Shown here: positions 10,088 through 17,060 of the stretch, one piece after another
How positions within the stretch are numbered: the stretch's first letter is position 1
Layout: every line of letters begins with the position of its first letter
Source: Pseudomonadota bacterium
GTDB taxonomy: Bacteria > Pseudomonadota > Gammaproteobacteria > Burkholderiales > Burkholderiaceae_D
Direction of reading: 5' to 3'
Assembly (NCBI GenBank): GCA_023392035.1
Contig: JAEVZY010000308.1
Span: 1-18,988, forward strand
Length of the DNA stretch: 18,988 bases
The notes under the pieces: model-generated
Databases searched by the model: none
Seen by the model: only the letters and a program-made list of their open reading frames with translations
Told to the model about the DNA's origin: nothing
Position numbers and translations under genes: made by a program

Positions 10088-10972
10088 TTATGTGTTCCAG
10101 ATGCGCGGCGTGATGGCCGTCCTGCCCAGCATGGCCGGGCGCAGATGTCTCCACACGCCCAGCATTGCCTGCCGCGCCTGTTCGCTGCTGTGGCCCAGAT
10201 AGCGCGCCACCACCATGTGCTTGAGCTGGGTGACGCCGAATTGCGCGCCCAGGGCTTGCTGTTCTTCGCGCAGCGCCGCCAGGGTGGCGGGGCTGATGCC
10301 GCGACCCGCCGCCAGAAAGGTGGCGCATACCGTATTGCCGCCCAGGCCGAGCGGACTGCGCATGGCGTCGGCGCCGGCCAGCAGGCTGCCCTGCTCGAAC
10401 CAGATCAGCCGGCCCTGGCGGCGAATGCGCGTGGCTTGCCGCAAGCGGCCCGATTCAAAACGCTCGCCGGATGCGCTGCGGCCGAAGCACAGGATGTCGC
10501 AGCCGAGATAGCTGGCGTCTTCCTCCAGTTCGATCTCGCTGTCGATCTGCACCTCGGCGGCGTCGTACAAAATGGTTTCCTGCGGCAGCCATTCCAGCGC
10601 GGCGCCGGCCCCGACTTTCAGGCGCAGGCGCTGGCATGACTGGCGGCCATTGGCGCGATACCACTTGGCCGCGCCCGGCGAGGTGATGAAAGCCGCCGCG
10701 CCGGCCTCGAGCCTGACGCCGATCTCCAGCTGGTCGCCGCCGACGATGCCGCCCGGCGGATGCACCACGATCGCATGGCACACCGCGGGAGACTCGGGAT
10801 ACAGCGGCTTTTGCACTCTCAGCGGACCTTCATGGCGGCGTTCCACCAGCCGGGTGGTATCGCCGTCGCGGGCGAAGCCCAGCGCCAGCCTTGCCTGCCA
10901 GGGCTGGGACTGCCAGCTGGGAGAGGAAGCCGGCGCGCTCGGCTTTTCCTCCGCACGGGGAAGTCGCTTCAT
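10088..10972 (-). CDS. ureD: Urease accessory protein UreD
   Basis: UreD (294 residues; called UreH in some species) binds apo-urease and forms the scaffold and nickel tunnel for UreF and UreG. Recognisable blocks are GPLRVQKPLYPE (49-60), HPPGGIVGGD (71-80), TSPGAAKWYR (97-106) and WLPQETI further on. A Pro/Ser-rich stretch of about 20 residues precedes the conserved domain, slightly longer than typical. The ATG at 10972 is 38 nt past the urtE stop and has no visible Shine-Dalgarno sequence. A promoter-like pair sits directly upstream, so the mRNA could be leaderless if that promoter is used. Family assignment is firm; the exact start is a little less so. Confidence 0.95.
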   Translation of the reverse strand: MKRLPRAEEKPSAPASSPSWQSQPWQARLALGFARDGDTTRLVERRHEGPLRVQKPLYPESPAVCHAIVVHPPGGIVGGDQLEIGVRLEAGAAAFITSPGAAKWYRANGRQSCQRLRLKVGAGAALEWLPQETILYDAAEVQIDSEIELEEDASYLGCDILCFGRSASGERFESGRLRQATRIRRQGRLIWFEQGSLLAGADAMRSPLGLGGNTVCATFLAAGRGISPATLAALREEQQALGAQFGVTQLKHMVVARYLGHSSEQARQAMLGVWRHLRPAMLGRTAITPRIWNT

Positions 10973-10980
10973 GAAGCAGC

Positions 10981-11007
10981 ACTATACAGAGGTCGGGCGC
11001 TTGCCAA
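10981..11007 (-). promoter_or_regulatory. Candidate internal sigma-70 promoter before ureD
   Basis: On the minus strand, TTGGCA (11007-11002) and TATAGT (10986-10981) each match the sigma-70 consensus at five of six bases. The spacer is 15 nt, shorter than the preferred 17. The expected start would fall at about 10973-10975, within three bases of the ureD ATG. Seen by eye only; a chance match is quite possible. Confidence 0.33.
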
Positions 11008-11010
11008 TAT

Positions 11011-11709
11011 TCAAACCGCAAGATGCCGCTTCACGTGCTCGCCATCCATGTCTTCTTGCGAGCCGGCGGCCACCACTTCGCCGCGCGAGAGGACGACAAA
11101 CTTGTCGGCCAGGGCATGGGCGAAATCGAAGTACTGCTCGCACAGCAGGATCGCCATGTCGCCGCGCTGGCGCAACAAGCGGATCACGCGCTCGATGTCC
11201 TTGATGATGGAGGGCTGGATGCCTTCGGTCGGTTCATCCAGGATGATCAGCCTGGGCTCGGCCAGCAGCGCGCGTGCAATCGCCAATTGCTGCTGCTGGC
11301 CGCCGGAAAGGTCGCCGCCGCGCCGTCCCAGCATGTCCTTGAGCACCGGAAACAGCTGGTAGATCTCGCCCTTGATGTGGCGTGCCTTGCTGGCCGGCAT
11401 GCGCGCCATGCCCATCATCAGGTTTTCTTCCACTGTCAGGCGGGCAAAGATTTCGCGTCCTTGCGGCACGTAGGCGATGCCGGCGGCGGCGCGCTGGTGC
11501 GGCTTCAGGCGGGTGATGTCTCGTCCTTCGAAATGCACCTGGCCGCTGGCCACCGGCAGCACGCCCATCAGGCATTTGAGCAGGGTGGTCTTGCCCACGC
11601 CATTGCGGCCGAGCAGGGCCATGCATTGGCCCGGTTCGACATTCATCGAGACCCCGCGCAGGGTGTGCGAGGAACCGTAGTACTGGTTGAGATGGCTGAC
11701 CTGCAGCAT
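11011..11709 (-). CDS. urtE: Urea ABC transporter ATP-binding protein UrtE
   Basis: This is one of two cytoplasmic ATPases of the urea importer (232 residues). Motifs are Walker A GRNGVGKT (34-41), YVPQGREIF around the Q-loop (80-88), ABC signature LSGGQ (134-138) and Walker B LIILDEP (154-160). It resembles LivF-type subunits of branched-chain amino-acid transporters, but adjacency to urtD and the urease genes makes UrtE the best call. The start at 11709 has AAGGA seven nt upstream. It follows urtD by 30 nt and precedes ureD by 38 nt, joining import to hydrolysis. Confidence 0.96.
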   Translation of the reverse strand: MLQVSHLNQYYGSSHTLRGVSMNVEPGQCMALLGRNGVGKTTLLKCLMGVLPVASGQVHFEGRDITRLKPHQRAAAGIAYVPQGREIFARLTVEENLMMGMARMPASKARHIKGEIYQLFPVLKDMLGRRGGDLSGGQQQQLAIARALLAEPRLIILDEPTEGIQPSIIKDIERVIRLLRQRGDMAILLCEQYFDFAHALADKFVVLSRGEVVAAGSQEDMDGEHVKRHLAV

Positions 11710-11739
11710 CTGGTTTTCCTTTTTCGGTATCGGCGCAAA

Positions 11740-12579
11740 TCAGCGGCCGAGATAGACCTCGATCACGCGCTCGTCGGCCTGCACTTCCTGCATGCTGCCT
11801 TCGGCCAGCACCGCGCCTTCGTGCAGCACCGTGACCTTGCCATCGCGCGCGATGTCGGCCACGAAAGCCATGTCGTGCTCCACCACCATGATCGAGTGCT
11901 GGCCGCGCAATTCGTTGAGCAGTTCCGCGGTGCGCTCGGTTTCGGCGTCCGACATGCCGGCCACCGGCTCGTCCAGCAGCAGCAACTGCGGCTCCTGCAT
12001 CAGCAGCATGCCGATTTCCAGCCATTGCTTCTGTCCATGCGAAAGCAGGCCGGCCAAGCGCCGTTCCTGGCCGTTCAGGCGGATCAGTTTCAAGACCTGC
12101 TCGATCTTGCCGCGCTGTTCCGAGTCCAGGCGGAAGAACAGGGTGGGCGCCACCCGCTTGTTGGTCTTCATCGCCAGTTCCAGGTTTTCGAACACGGTGT
12201 GCTGCTCGAACACCGTGGGGCGCTGGAACTTGCGGCCGATACCGAAATGGGCAATGTCGTATTCGGTCATGCGCGTCAGGTCGAAGGTCTGGCCGAACCA
12301 GGCATTGCCGGAGCTGGGGCGGGTCTTGCCGGTGATGACATCCATCATGGTGGTCTTGCCGGCGCCATTGGGACCGATGATGCAGCGCAGCTCGCCCACC
12401 GAAATATCGAGGGACAGCTTGTTGAGCGCCCGGAAGCCATCGAAAGTGACCGTGATGTCTTCCAGGTAGAGGATGGCGCCGTGCGCGACATCCACCCCTT
12501 GCGGCTTGATGCGGCCGTAGTTGGCGCTCGCCTGGCCGGGGCCATCGACCAGGGAGGCGTCCTGCTGCGCCTGGCTCAT
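11740..12579 (-). CDS. urtD: Urea ABC transporter ATP-binding protein UrtD
   Basis: This is the second ATPase of the urea importer (279 residues), LivG-like. A non-conserved N-terminal stretch of about 35 residues precedes the domain. Walker A is GPNGAGKT (69-76). The signature reads LSHGQ (179-183) instead of LSGGQ, a substitution typical of UrtD. Walker B is LLLLDEP (199-205), followed by VVEHDM. The start overlaps the urtC stop by four bases (ATGA), so translation is coupled. UrtD should pair with UrtE under the UrtB/UrtC channel. Confidence 0.96.
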   Translation of the reverse strand: MSQAQQDASLVDGPGQASANYGRIKPQGVDVAHGAILYLEDITVTFDGFRALNKLSLDISVGELRCIIGPNGAGKTTMMDVITGKTRPSSGNAWFGQTFDLTRMTEYDIAHFGIGRKFQRPTVFEQHTVFENLELAMKTNKRVAPTLFFRLDSEQRGKIEQVLKLIRLNGQERRLAGLLSHGQKQWLEIGMLLMQEPQLLLLDEPVAGMSDAETERTAELLNELRGQHSIMVVEHDMAFVADIARDGKVTVLHEGAVLAEGSMQEVQADERVIEVYLGR

Positions 12580-13745
12580 GCTTTCTCCTTGCGCAGTTTG
12601 GCCAGCAGGCCGAGTATTCCCTGCGGCATGAACAGGGTCACCAGGATGAACAGCAGGCCCAGGGCGTACAGCCAGAGGTCGGGGAAGGCGCCGGTGAACC
12701 AGCTCTTCAAGCCGTTCACCGAGAACGCACCGATGATGGGGCCGAGCAGCGTGCCGCGTCCGCCCACCGCGGCCCAGATCACCATTTCAATCGAATTGGC
12801 CGGTGACATCTCCGAAGGATTGATGATGCCCACCTGCGGCACATACAGCGCGCCGGCGATGCCGCACAAGACGGCGGACAGGGTCCAGATGAAGAGCTTG
12901 AACCACAGCGGGTTGTAGCCGATGAACATCAGGCGCGATTCCGAATCGCGCACCGCCTGCAGCACCCGCCCCAGCTTGGACTTGACGATCCAGCGGCACA
13001 GCAGCAGCGCGCCCAGCAGCATGGCCAGCGTGACCAGGTAGAGCGCGGCCTTGGTGCCGGGGGCGGTGATGGTGAAGCCCAGGATGCGCTTGAAATCGGT
13101 AAAGCCGTTGTTGCCGCCGAAGCCGGTGTTATTGCGGAAGAACAGCAGCATGAAGGCGAAAGTCATGGCCTGGGTGATGATGGAGAAATACACACCCTTG
13201 ATGCGCGAGCGGAAGGCGAAATAGCCGAAGCCGAAAGCCAGCAGGCCCGGCACCAGCAGCACCAGCAGCATGCAGTACCAGAAGTTGTCGGTGAAGCTCC
13301 AGTACCAGGGATAGGCTTTCCAGTCGAGGAAGACCATGAAGTCCGGCAGATTGCTCTGGTACACGCCATCGCGGCCGATGGCGCGCATCAGGTACATGCC
13401 ATGCGCATAGCCGCCCAGCGCGAAGAACAGGCCGTGGCCAAGCGAGAGGATGCCGGTATAGCCCCACACCAGGTCCAGCGCCAGCGCGGCCATCGCATAG
13501 CACATGAATTTGCCGACCACGGCCACGGTGTAGGAACTCACATGCAGTGCATGCCCGGCCGGAAAGGCCAGATTGAGAAGGGGCAGCGTCGCCAGCACCA
13601 GCACGCCGGCCACAATCGCCAGCCAGGCCGGCTTGCTGAACAGGCCGTCGCGCGCTTGCGGCAGCGGGCTGGCTGGCGCGCTTCCGGGCGCGGCCGCGGC
13701 GCGCCGTTCCTGCGCCACTTCGACGAGGGGAGATGGAATGCTCAT
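12576..13745 (-). CDS. urtC: Urea ABC transporter permease UrtC
   Basis: UrtC (389 residues) is a LivM-type inner-membrane permease. A hydrophilic N-terminal tail of about 37 residues is followed by hydrophobic spans, starting with AWLAIVAGVLVLATLPLL. Family landmarks include GYTGILSLGHGLFFALGGYA, RSRIKGVYFSIITQ, the loop FGGNNGFTDF, a RVLQAVRDSESR cytoplasmic coupling region, and the end MPQGILGLL. It forms the channel with UrtB. Its ATG overlaps the urtB stop (ATGA), and its stop overlaps the urtD ATG in the same way. Confidence 0.96.
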   Translation of the reverse strand: MSIPSPLVEVAQERRAAAAPGSAPASPLPQARDGLFSKPAWLAIVAGVLVLATLPLLNLAFPAGHALHVSSYTVAVVGKFMCYAMAALALDLVWGYTGILSLGHGLFFALGGYAHGMYLMRAIGRDGVYQSNLPDFMVFLDWKAYPWYWSFTDNFWYCMLLVLLVPGLLAFGFGYFAFRSRIKGVYFSIITQAMTFAFMLLFFRNNTGFGGNNGFTDFKRILGFTITAPGTKAALYLVTLAMLLGALLLCRWIVKSKLGRVLQAVRDSESRLMFIGYNPLWFKLFIWTLSAVLCGIAGALYVPQVGIINPSEMSPANSIEMVIWAAVGGRGTLLGPIIGAFSVNGLKSWFTGAFPDLWLYALGLLFILVTLFMPQGILGLLAKLRKEKA

Positions 13746-15349
13746 TCGACGCTCCTGCCTTTGAGCGCAAACAATCCCTGCGGGCGCTTCTGGATGAAGA
13801 TGATGATGAAGACCAGGATCGCGATCTTGGCCAGCACCGCGCCCGCCGCCGGCTCCAGGAATTTGTTCATCTCGCCCAGGCCCAGTGCCGCAATCACGGT
13901 GCCCGCCAGCTGGCCGACACCGCCCAGCACCACCACCATGAAGGAATCGACGATATAGGCCTGGCCCAGGTCAGGGCCGACATTGCCCAGCTGCGACAGC
14001 GCCACGCCGCCCAGCCCGGCAATGCCGGAACCCAGGCCAAAGGTCATCATGTCGATGCGGCCGGTGGGCACGCCCACGCAATCGGCCATGCGGCGGTTTT
14101 GCGTGACGGCGCGCACGAACAGGCCCAGCCGGGTCTTGTTGAGCAGCAGCCAGACCGCGCCCACCACCGCCAGCGCAAAGCCGATGATGACGATGCGGTT
14201 CCAGGACAGCACCAGATTGTCCAGCACGGTCAGGCCGCCCGACATCCAGGCAGGATTGGCCACTTCCACGTTTTGCGCACCGAAAATCGAGCGCACCGCT
14301 TGCATCAGGACCAGGCTGATGCCCCAGGTGGCGAGCAAGGTTTCCAGCGGCCGGCCGTAGAGCCAGCGAATCACCGTGCGTTCCAGCGCGATGCCGACCG
14401 CGCCGGCGACGATGAAGGCGGCCGGCAAGGCCACCACCAGGTAGAGATCGAGCGCGCCCGGCAGGAATTTGCGGAACGCCACTTGGCAGACGTAGGTGGT
14501 GTACGCGCCTATCATCAACAGCTCGCCGTGCGCCATGTTGATGATGCCCATCAGGCCGAAGGTGATGGCCAGGCCCAGCGCCGCCAGCAACAGCACGCTG
14601 GCCAGGGACACGCCGTAGAACAGATTGCCGACAAACTCGCTGCGCGCCAGGCGGCCATTGATCTGGCCCAGGGTCTTGACGGCGGCGATACGCACCGCTT
14701 CATCCGGCTCGGCGTAGGTGCCGTCGGGATTTTTCTTCAGCATGCCTTCCAGCACCGGGCGCAGGCTGGCGTTGCTGCTGTTTGCCAGCGCCTGCACCGC
14801 ATCGCGTCGCAGCCTCGCGTCCGGTGATGTGAGATTGGCGGTGGCCACCGCCAGTTGCAGCATGGCCTTGATGGCGGGATCGCTTTCCTTTTGCAGCGCC
14901 TTGTTGATCAGCGGCGCCTGGGAAGCATCGGCATTCTTCAGCAGCGCGGCGGCGGCGGCGCGGCGCTGGTTCAGGTCCGGCGACAGCAATTGCAGGCCGA
15001 AGAGCGCGCCATCCACCACCGAGCGCAGGCGATTGTTGACGGTGACAGTGTCGATGCCTTCGGGCGCGACCGTGGTCTTGCCAGTGGCCGGATCCCAGGC
15101 CTTGCCGTCTTCCACCACCAGCACACCGCTGGCGTCCGGATTGACGTATAGCGTGTCGTCCTGCAAGGCCTTGAGTATCTTCAAGGCGTCTTCATTGGCC
15201 AGCACCGCAATCTTGCCGACCGCTTCAATTCGGGCCTCGGCATCGTCCCCGGCCAGCGGCTTGAGCAGGGCCGGATCGATGGCTGCGAATGACAGCCTGC
15301 TGGCCAAGAGCAGGACGGCGCAGGCGAAGTGTCGTATCAGCCGATTCAT
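13742..15349 (-). CDS. urtB: Urea ABC transporter permease UrtB
   Basis: UrtB (535 residues) is a LivH-type permease with the long N-terminal extension typical of this family. Residues 1-22 look like a signal peptide, ending SFA before AID. Residues about 25-235 are a hydrophilic, probably periplasmic, helical-repeat-like region. From about 240 the permease begins, with GLMGIINMAHGELLMIGAY (265-283), RAVTQNRRMADCVGV (413-427) and a C-terminal RPQGLFALKGRSVE. The frame is open to 15583, but the ATG at 15349 gives the standard leader. No good Shine-Dalgarno sequence is visible. The 136 nt to urtA is the widest gap in the operon. Confidence 0.94.
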   Translation of the reverse strand: MNRLIRHFACAVLLLASRLSFAAIDPALLKPLAGDDAEARIEAVGKIAVLANEDALKILKALQDDTLYVNPDASGVLVVEDGKAWDPATGKTTVAPEGIDTVTVNNRLRSVVDGALFGLQLLSPDLNQRRAAAAALLKNADASQAPLINKALQKESDPAIKAMLQLAVATANLTSPDARLRRDAVQALANSSNASLRPVLEGMLKKNPDGTYAEPDEAVRIAAVKTLGQINGRLARSEFVGNLFYGVSLASVLLLAALGLAITFGLMGIINMAHGELLMIGAYTTYVCQVAFRKFLPGALDLYLVVALPAAFIVAGAVGIALERTVIRWLYGRPLETLLATWGISLVLMQAVRSIFGAQNVEVANPAWMSGGLTVLDNLVLSWNRIVIIGFALAVVGAVWLLLNKTRLGLFVRAVTQNRRMADCVGVPTGRIDMMTFGLGSGIAGLGGVALSQLGNVGPDLGQAYIVDSFMVVVLGGVGQLAGTVIAALGLGEMNKFLEPAAGAVLAKIAILVFIIIFIQKRPQGLFALKGRSVE

Positions 15350-15408
15350 GATGTCGTGAGATGAGCGGCGCTGCTTGCGTGCAGCCGCCAAAACCAAAAT
15401 GGCCGGGA

Positions 15409-15439
15409 GCGGCGGGCAGGCGCTGCGCCCGCCCGCCGC
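15409..15439 (-). promoter_or_regulatory. Second intercistronic hairpin, urtA-urtB
   Basis: This is a 31-nt inverted repeat: two 15-base arms around a central T, with one A/C mismatch at the tenth pair, almost entirely G and C. The innermost pair would open to give a usable loop. About 8 nt further on, the minus strand reads ATTTTGGTTTT, a T-rich but broken tract. This could act as a leaky terminator or as an mRNA 3'-end stabiliser for urtA. Confidence 0.6.
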
Positions 15440-15452
15440 CCAACATGCACAT

Positions 15453-15477
15453 TCGCTGGCGGCGGCGCCGCCAGCGA
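15453..15477 (-). promoter_or_regulatory. First intercistronic hairpin, just after urtA
   Basis: This is a perfect 11-bp inverted repeat (TCGCTGGCGGC and its complement) around a 3-nt loop, beginning 8 nt past the urtA stop. No T run follows directly, which argues against a simple intrinsic terminator. It fits an RNA-stability or processing element that would leave more urtA than urtBCDE message, as is common for binding-protein genes of ABC importers. Confidence 0.65.
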
Positions 15478-15485
15478 GCGTCGTC

Positions 15486-16739
15486 CTACATCTTCTGCTT
15501 GGCTTCGTTGCCGGCGATGAAGGGGCTCCAGGGTTGCGCGCGGATCGGCTCCTTGGTCTTGTAGACCACCTTGAACTGACCATCGGCCTTGATCTCGCCG
15601 ATCATCACGGGCTTGTGCAGATGGTGATTGGTCTTGTCCATGGTCAGGGTGAAGCCGGAAGGCGCCTTGAAGCTCTGGCCACCCATGGCGGCAATCACCT
15701 TGTCGGTGTCGGTCGACTTGGCTTTTTCCACCGCCTGCTTCCACATATGGATGCCGACGTAGGTGGCTTCCATCGGATCGTTGGTGACGACGGTATCGGC
15801 ATTGGGCAGCTTCTTGGCCTTGGCATAGGCTTTCCACTGCTTGATGAAGGCATCGTTCACCGGGTTCTTCACCGACTCGAAGTAGTTCCAGGCCGCCAGG
15901 TGGCCCACCAGCGGCTTGGTGTCCACGCCGCGCAATTCTTCTTCACCCACCGAGAAGGCCACCACCGGCACATCGGTTGCCTTCAGGCCGGCATTGCCCA
16001 GCTCCTTGTAGAAGGGCACGTTGGAGTCGCCATTGATGGTGGAAATCACCGCGGTCTTGCCGCCGGCGGAAAACTTCTTGATGTTGGCGACGATGGTCTG
16101 GTAGTCGGAATGACCGAAGGGCGTGTAGACCTCATCGATATCGGAATCCTTCACGCCCTTCGATTTGAGAAAGGCGCGCAGGATCTTGTTGGTGGTGCGC
16201 GGATACACATAGTCGGTGCCCAGCAGCACGAAGCGCTTGGCGGCGCCGCCGTCTTTCGACATCAGGTATTCCACCGCCGGAATCGCCTGCTGGTTGGGCG
16301 CGGCGCCGGTGTAGAACACGTTCTTCTCCAGCTCTTCGCCTTCGTACTGCACCGGATAGAACAGCAGGCTGTTCAATTCCTTGAACACCGGCAGCACCGA
16401 CTTGCGCGAGACCGAAGTCCAGCAGCCGAATACCACGGCCACCTTGTCCTGGCTGATCAGTTGGCGCGCCTTCTCGGCAAACAGGGGCCAGTTGGAAGCC
16501 GGATCAACCACCACCGGCTCGAGCTTCTTGCCCATCACGCCGCCCTTGGCGTTGATCTCTTCGATCGTCATCAAGGCCACATCCTTGAGCGAGGTCTCGG
16601 AGATGGCCATCGTGCCGGACAGCGAATGCAGGATGCCGACCTTGATGGTGTCGGCCGCCATGGCTTGCGGGAGCATCGCGCACGCAGCCAGGGCAAGGGC
16701 GCCGGCTGCGGTCGCTTTCAATACGGTGCGTCGGGTCAT
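15486..16739 (-). CDS. urtA: Urea ABC transporter substrate-binding protein UrtA
   Basis: UrtA is the periplasmic urea receptor that delivers urea to UrtBC. The start at 16739 was chosen over an in-frame ATG at 16778 because AGGAG lies five nt upstream and the protein then opens with a proper leader. That gives 417 residues. The leader begins TRRTVLK, a twin-arginine motif, followed by a hydrophobic core and AMA before ADTIKVGILHSLSG, so cleavage near residue 28 is likely. LAAC at 17-20 also resembles a lipobox. The mature part is a type-I periplasmic fold (Peripla_BP_5-like), with GCWTSVSRKSVLPVF and FYPVQYEGEE as typical UrtA blocks. It is the first gene of the operon. Confidence 0.97.
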   Translation of the reverse strand: MTRRTVLKATAAGALALAACAMLPQAMAADTIKVGILHSLSGTMAISETSLKDVALMTIEEINAKGGVMGKKLEPVVVDPASNWPLFAEKARQLISQDKVAVVFGCWTSVSRKSVLPVFKELNSLLFYPVQYEGEELEKNVFYTGAAPNQQAIPAVEYLMSKDGGAAKRFVLLGTDYVYPRTTNKILRAFLKSKGVKDSDIDEVYTPFGHSDYQTIVANIKKFSAGGKTAVISTINGDSNVPFYKELGNAGLKATDVPVVAFSVGEEELRGVDTKPLVGHLAAWNYFESVKNPVNDAFIKQWKAYAKAKKLPNADTVVTNDPMEATYVGIHMWKQAVEKAKSTDTDKVIAAMGGQSFKAPSGFTLTMDKTNHHLHKPVMIGEIKADGQFKVVYKTKEPIRAQPWSPFIAGNEAKQKM

Positions 16740-16798
16740 GGGAACTCCTGGAGTAGTGTTGGGGGAGGTGGGCTTCAAGTGACTCCCGGCAATGAGTT

Positions 16799-16814
16799 AG
16801 CAGGGACTGTGCCA
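16799..16814 (-). promoter_or_regulatory. Sigma-54 (RpoN) promoter of the urt-ure operon
   Basis: On the minus strand the sequence reads TGGCACAGTCCCTGCT. Against TGGCACG-N4-TTGCW it matches all positions except A for G at the seventh and C for T at the twelfth. The -24 GG and -12 GC have the required spacing. Transcription would start near 16788, leaving a leader of about 50 nt before the urtA ATG. Sigma-54 control is known for nitrogen-scavenging genes, which fits a urea importer and urease. Confidence 0.75.
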
Positions 16815-16849
16815 AGCGTTTGCCCCAGAGCGGACCGACGCCGCCATCC

Positions 16850-16892
16850 GGTGCACGCCGTGTTGTGGTGCGCCCGCGCGTCATGCTGGTGC
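16850..16892. promoter_or_regulatory. Cluster of GGTGC half-sites, possible NtrC binding region
   Basis: GGTGC occurs at 16850, 16867 and 16888 on the plus strand (GCACC on the minus), about 50-90 nt upstream of the sigma-54 element. NtrC sites are palindromes of GCACC and GGTGC half-sites about five bases apart. Here the half-sites point the same way. One opposed GCAC/GTGC pair exists (16852-16870), but with an 11-base gap instead of seven. Suggestive only. Confidence 0.25.
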
Positions 16893-16974
16893 CGATTGCC
16901 GCAGTTGCAGCGGCGCATGGATCGATTTAGTGCGGGTCCAGGCCAAACGCTTTTGCGGCCCGCCTGGCCCTGTG

Positions 16975-16985
16975 CTTGGTATCAT
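16975..16985 (+). promoter_or_regulatory. Candidate extended -10 promoter for the DUF349 gene
   Basis: TGGTATCAT ending at 16985 matches an extended -10 (TGn plus five of six TATAAT bases). The nearest -35-like hexamer, TTGCGG at 16953-16958, lies 21 nt upstream, which is too far, so activity would rest on the extended -10. The leader to the ATG at 17061 would be about 70 nt. Confidence 0.3.
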
Positions 16986-17060
16986 GTCGGGCTCGCCCGT
17001 GGAGCTGCGTCTGTCAGCCCGCGCCGCTTTCCCAATCGACCTGGTTTTCGCACTTCGCAC

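Larger units (their letters stand above)
16740..17060. other. Divergent intergenic region between urtA and the DUF349 gene
   Basis: This 321-nt gap separates two divergent genes. It holds the urtA Shine-Dalgarno sequence, a sigma-54 promoter on the minus strand, a cluster of GGTGC half-sites and a weak extended -10 on the plus strand. A plus-strand reading frame continuous with the DUF349 gene is open from an ATG at 16917, but its product looks non-coding. No RNA gene or repeat was recognised. Confidence 0.7.

Noticed and set aside
10992..11007. Second sigma-54-like site before ureD
   Set aside because: The minus strand has TGGCA, but at the -12 position the required GC is missing (CGACC).
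11023..12918. Plus-strand open frame of 631 codons
   Set aside because: It spans the antisense of urtE, urtD and the end of urtC. Those three genes have intact ABC motifs and coupled junctions.
16740..16778. In-frame ATG at 16778 giving UrtA 13 extra residues
   Set aside because: The extra residues (MKPTSPNTTPGVP) would precede the leader and include the Shine-Dalgarno region. The ATG at 16739 has AGGAG at proper spacing and starts the twin-arginine leader.
16917..17060. Alternative upstream ATG adding 48 residues to the DUF349 protein
   Set aside because: The added residues are Trp/Pro/Arg-rich and unlike the helical, Glu/Gln-rich protein that follows, and the stretch contains the promoter-like element. 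Kept only as a less likely start.
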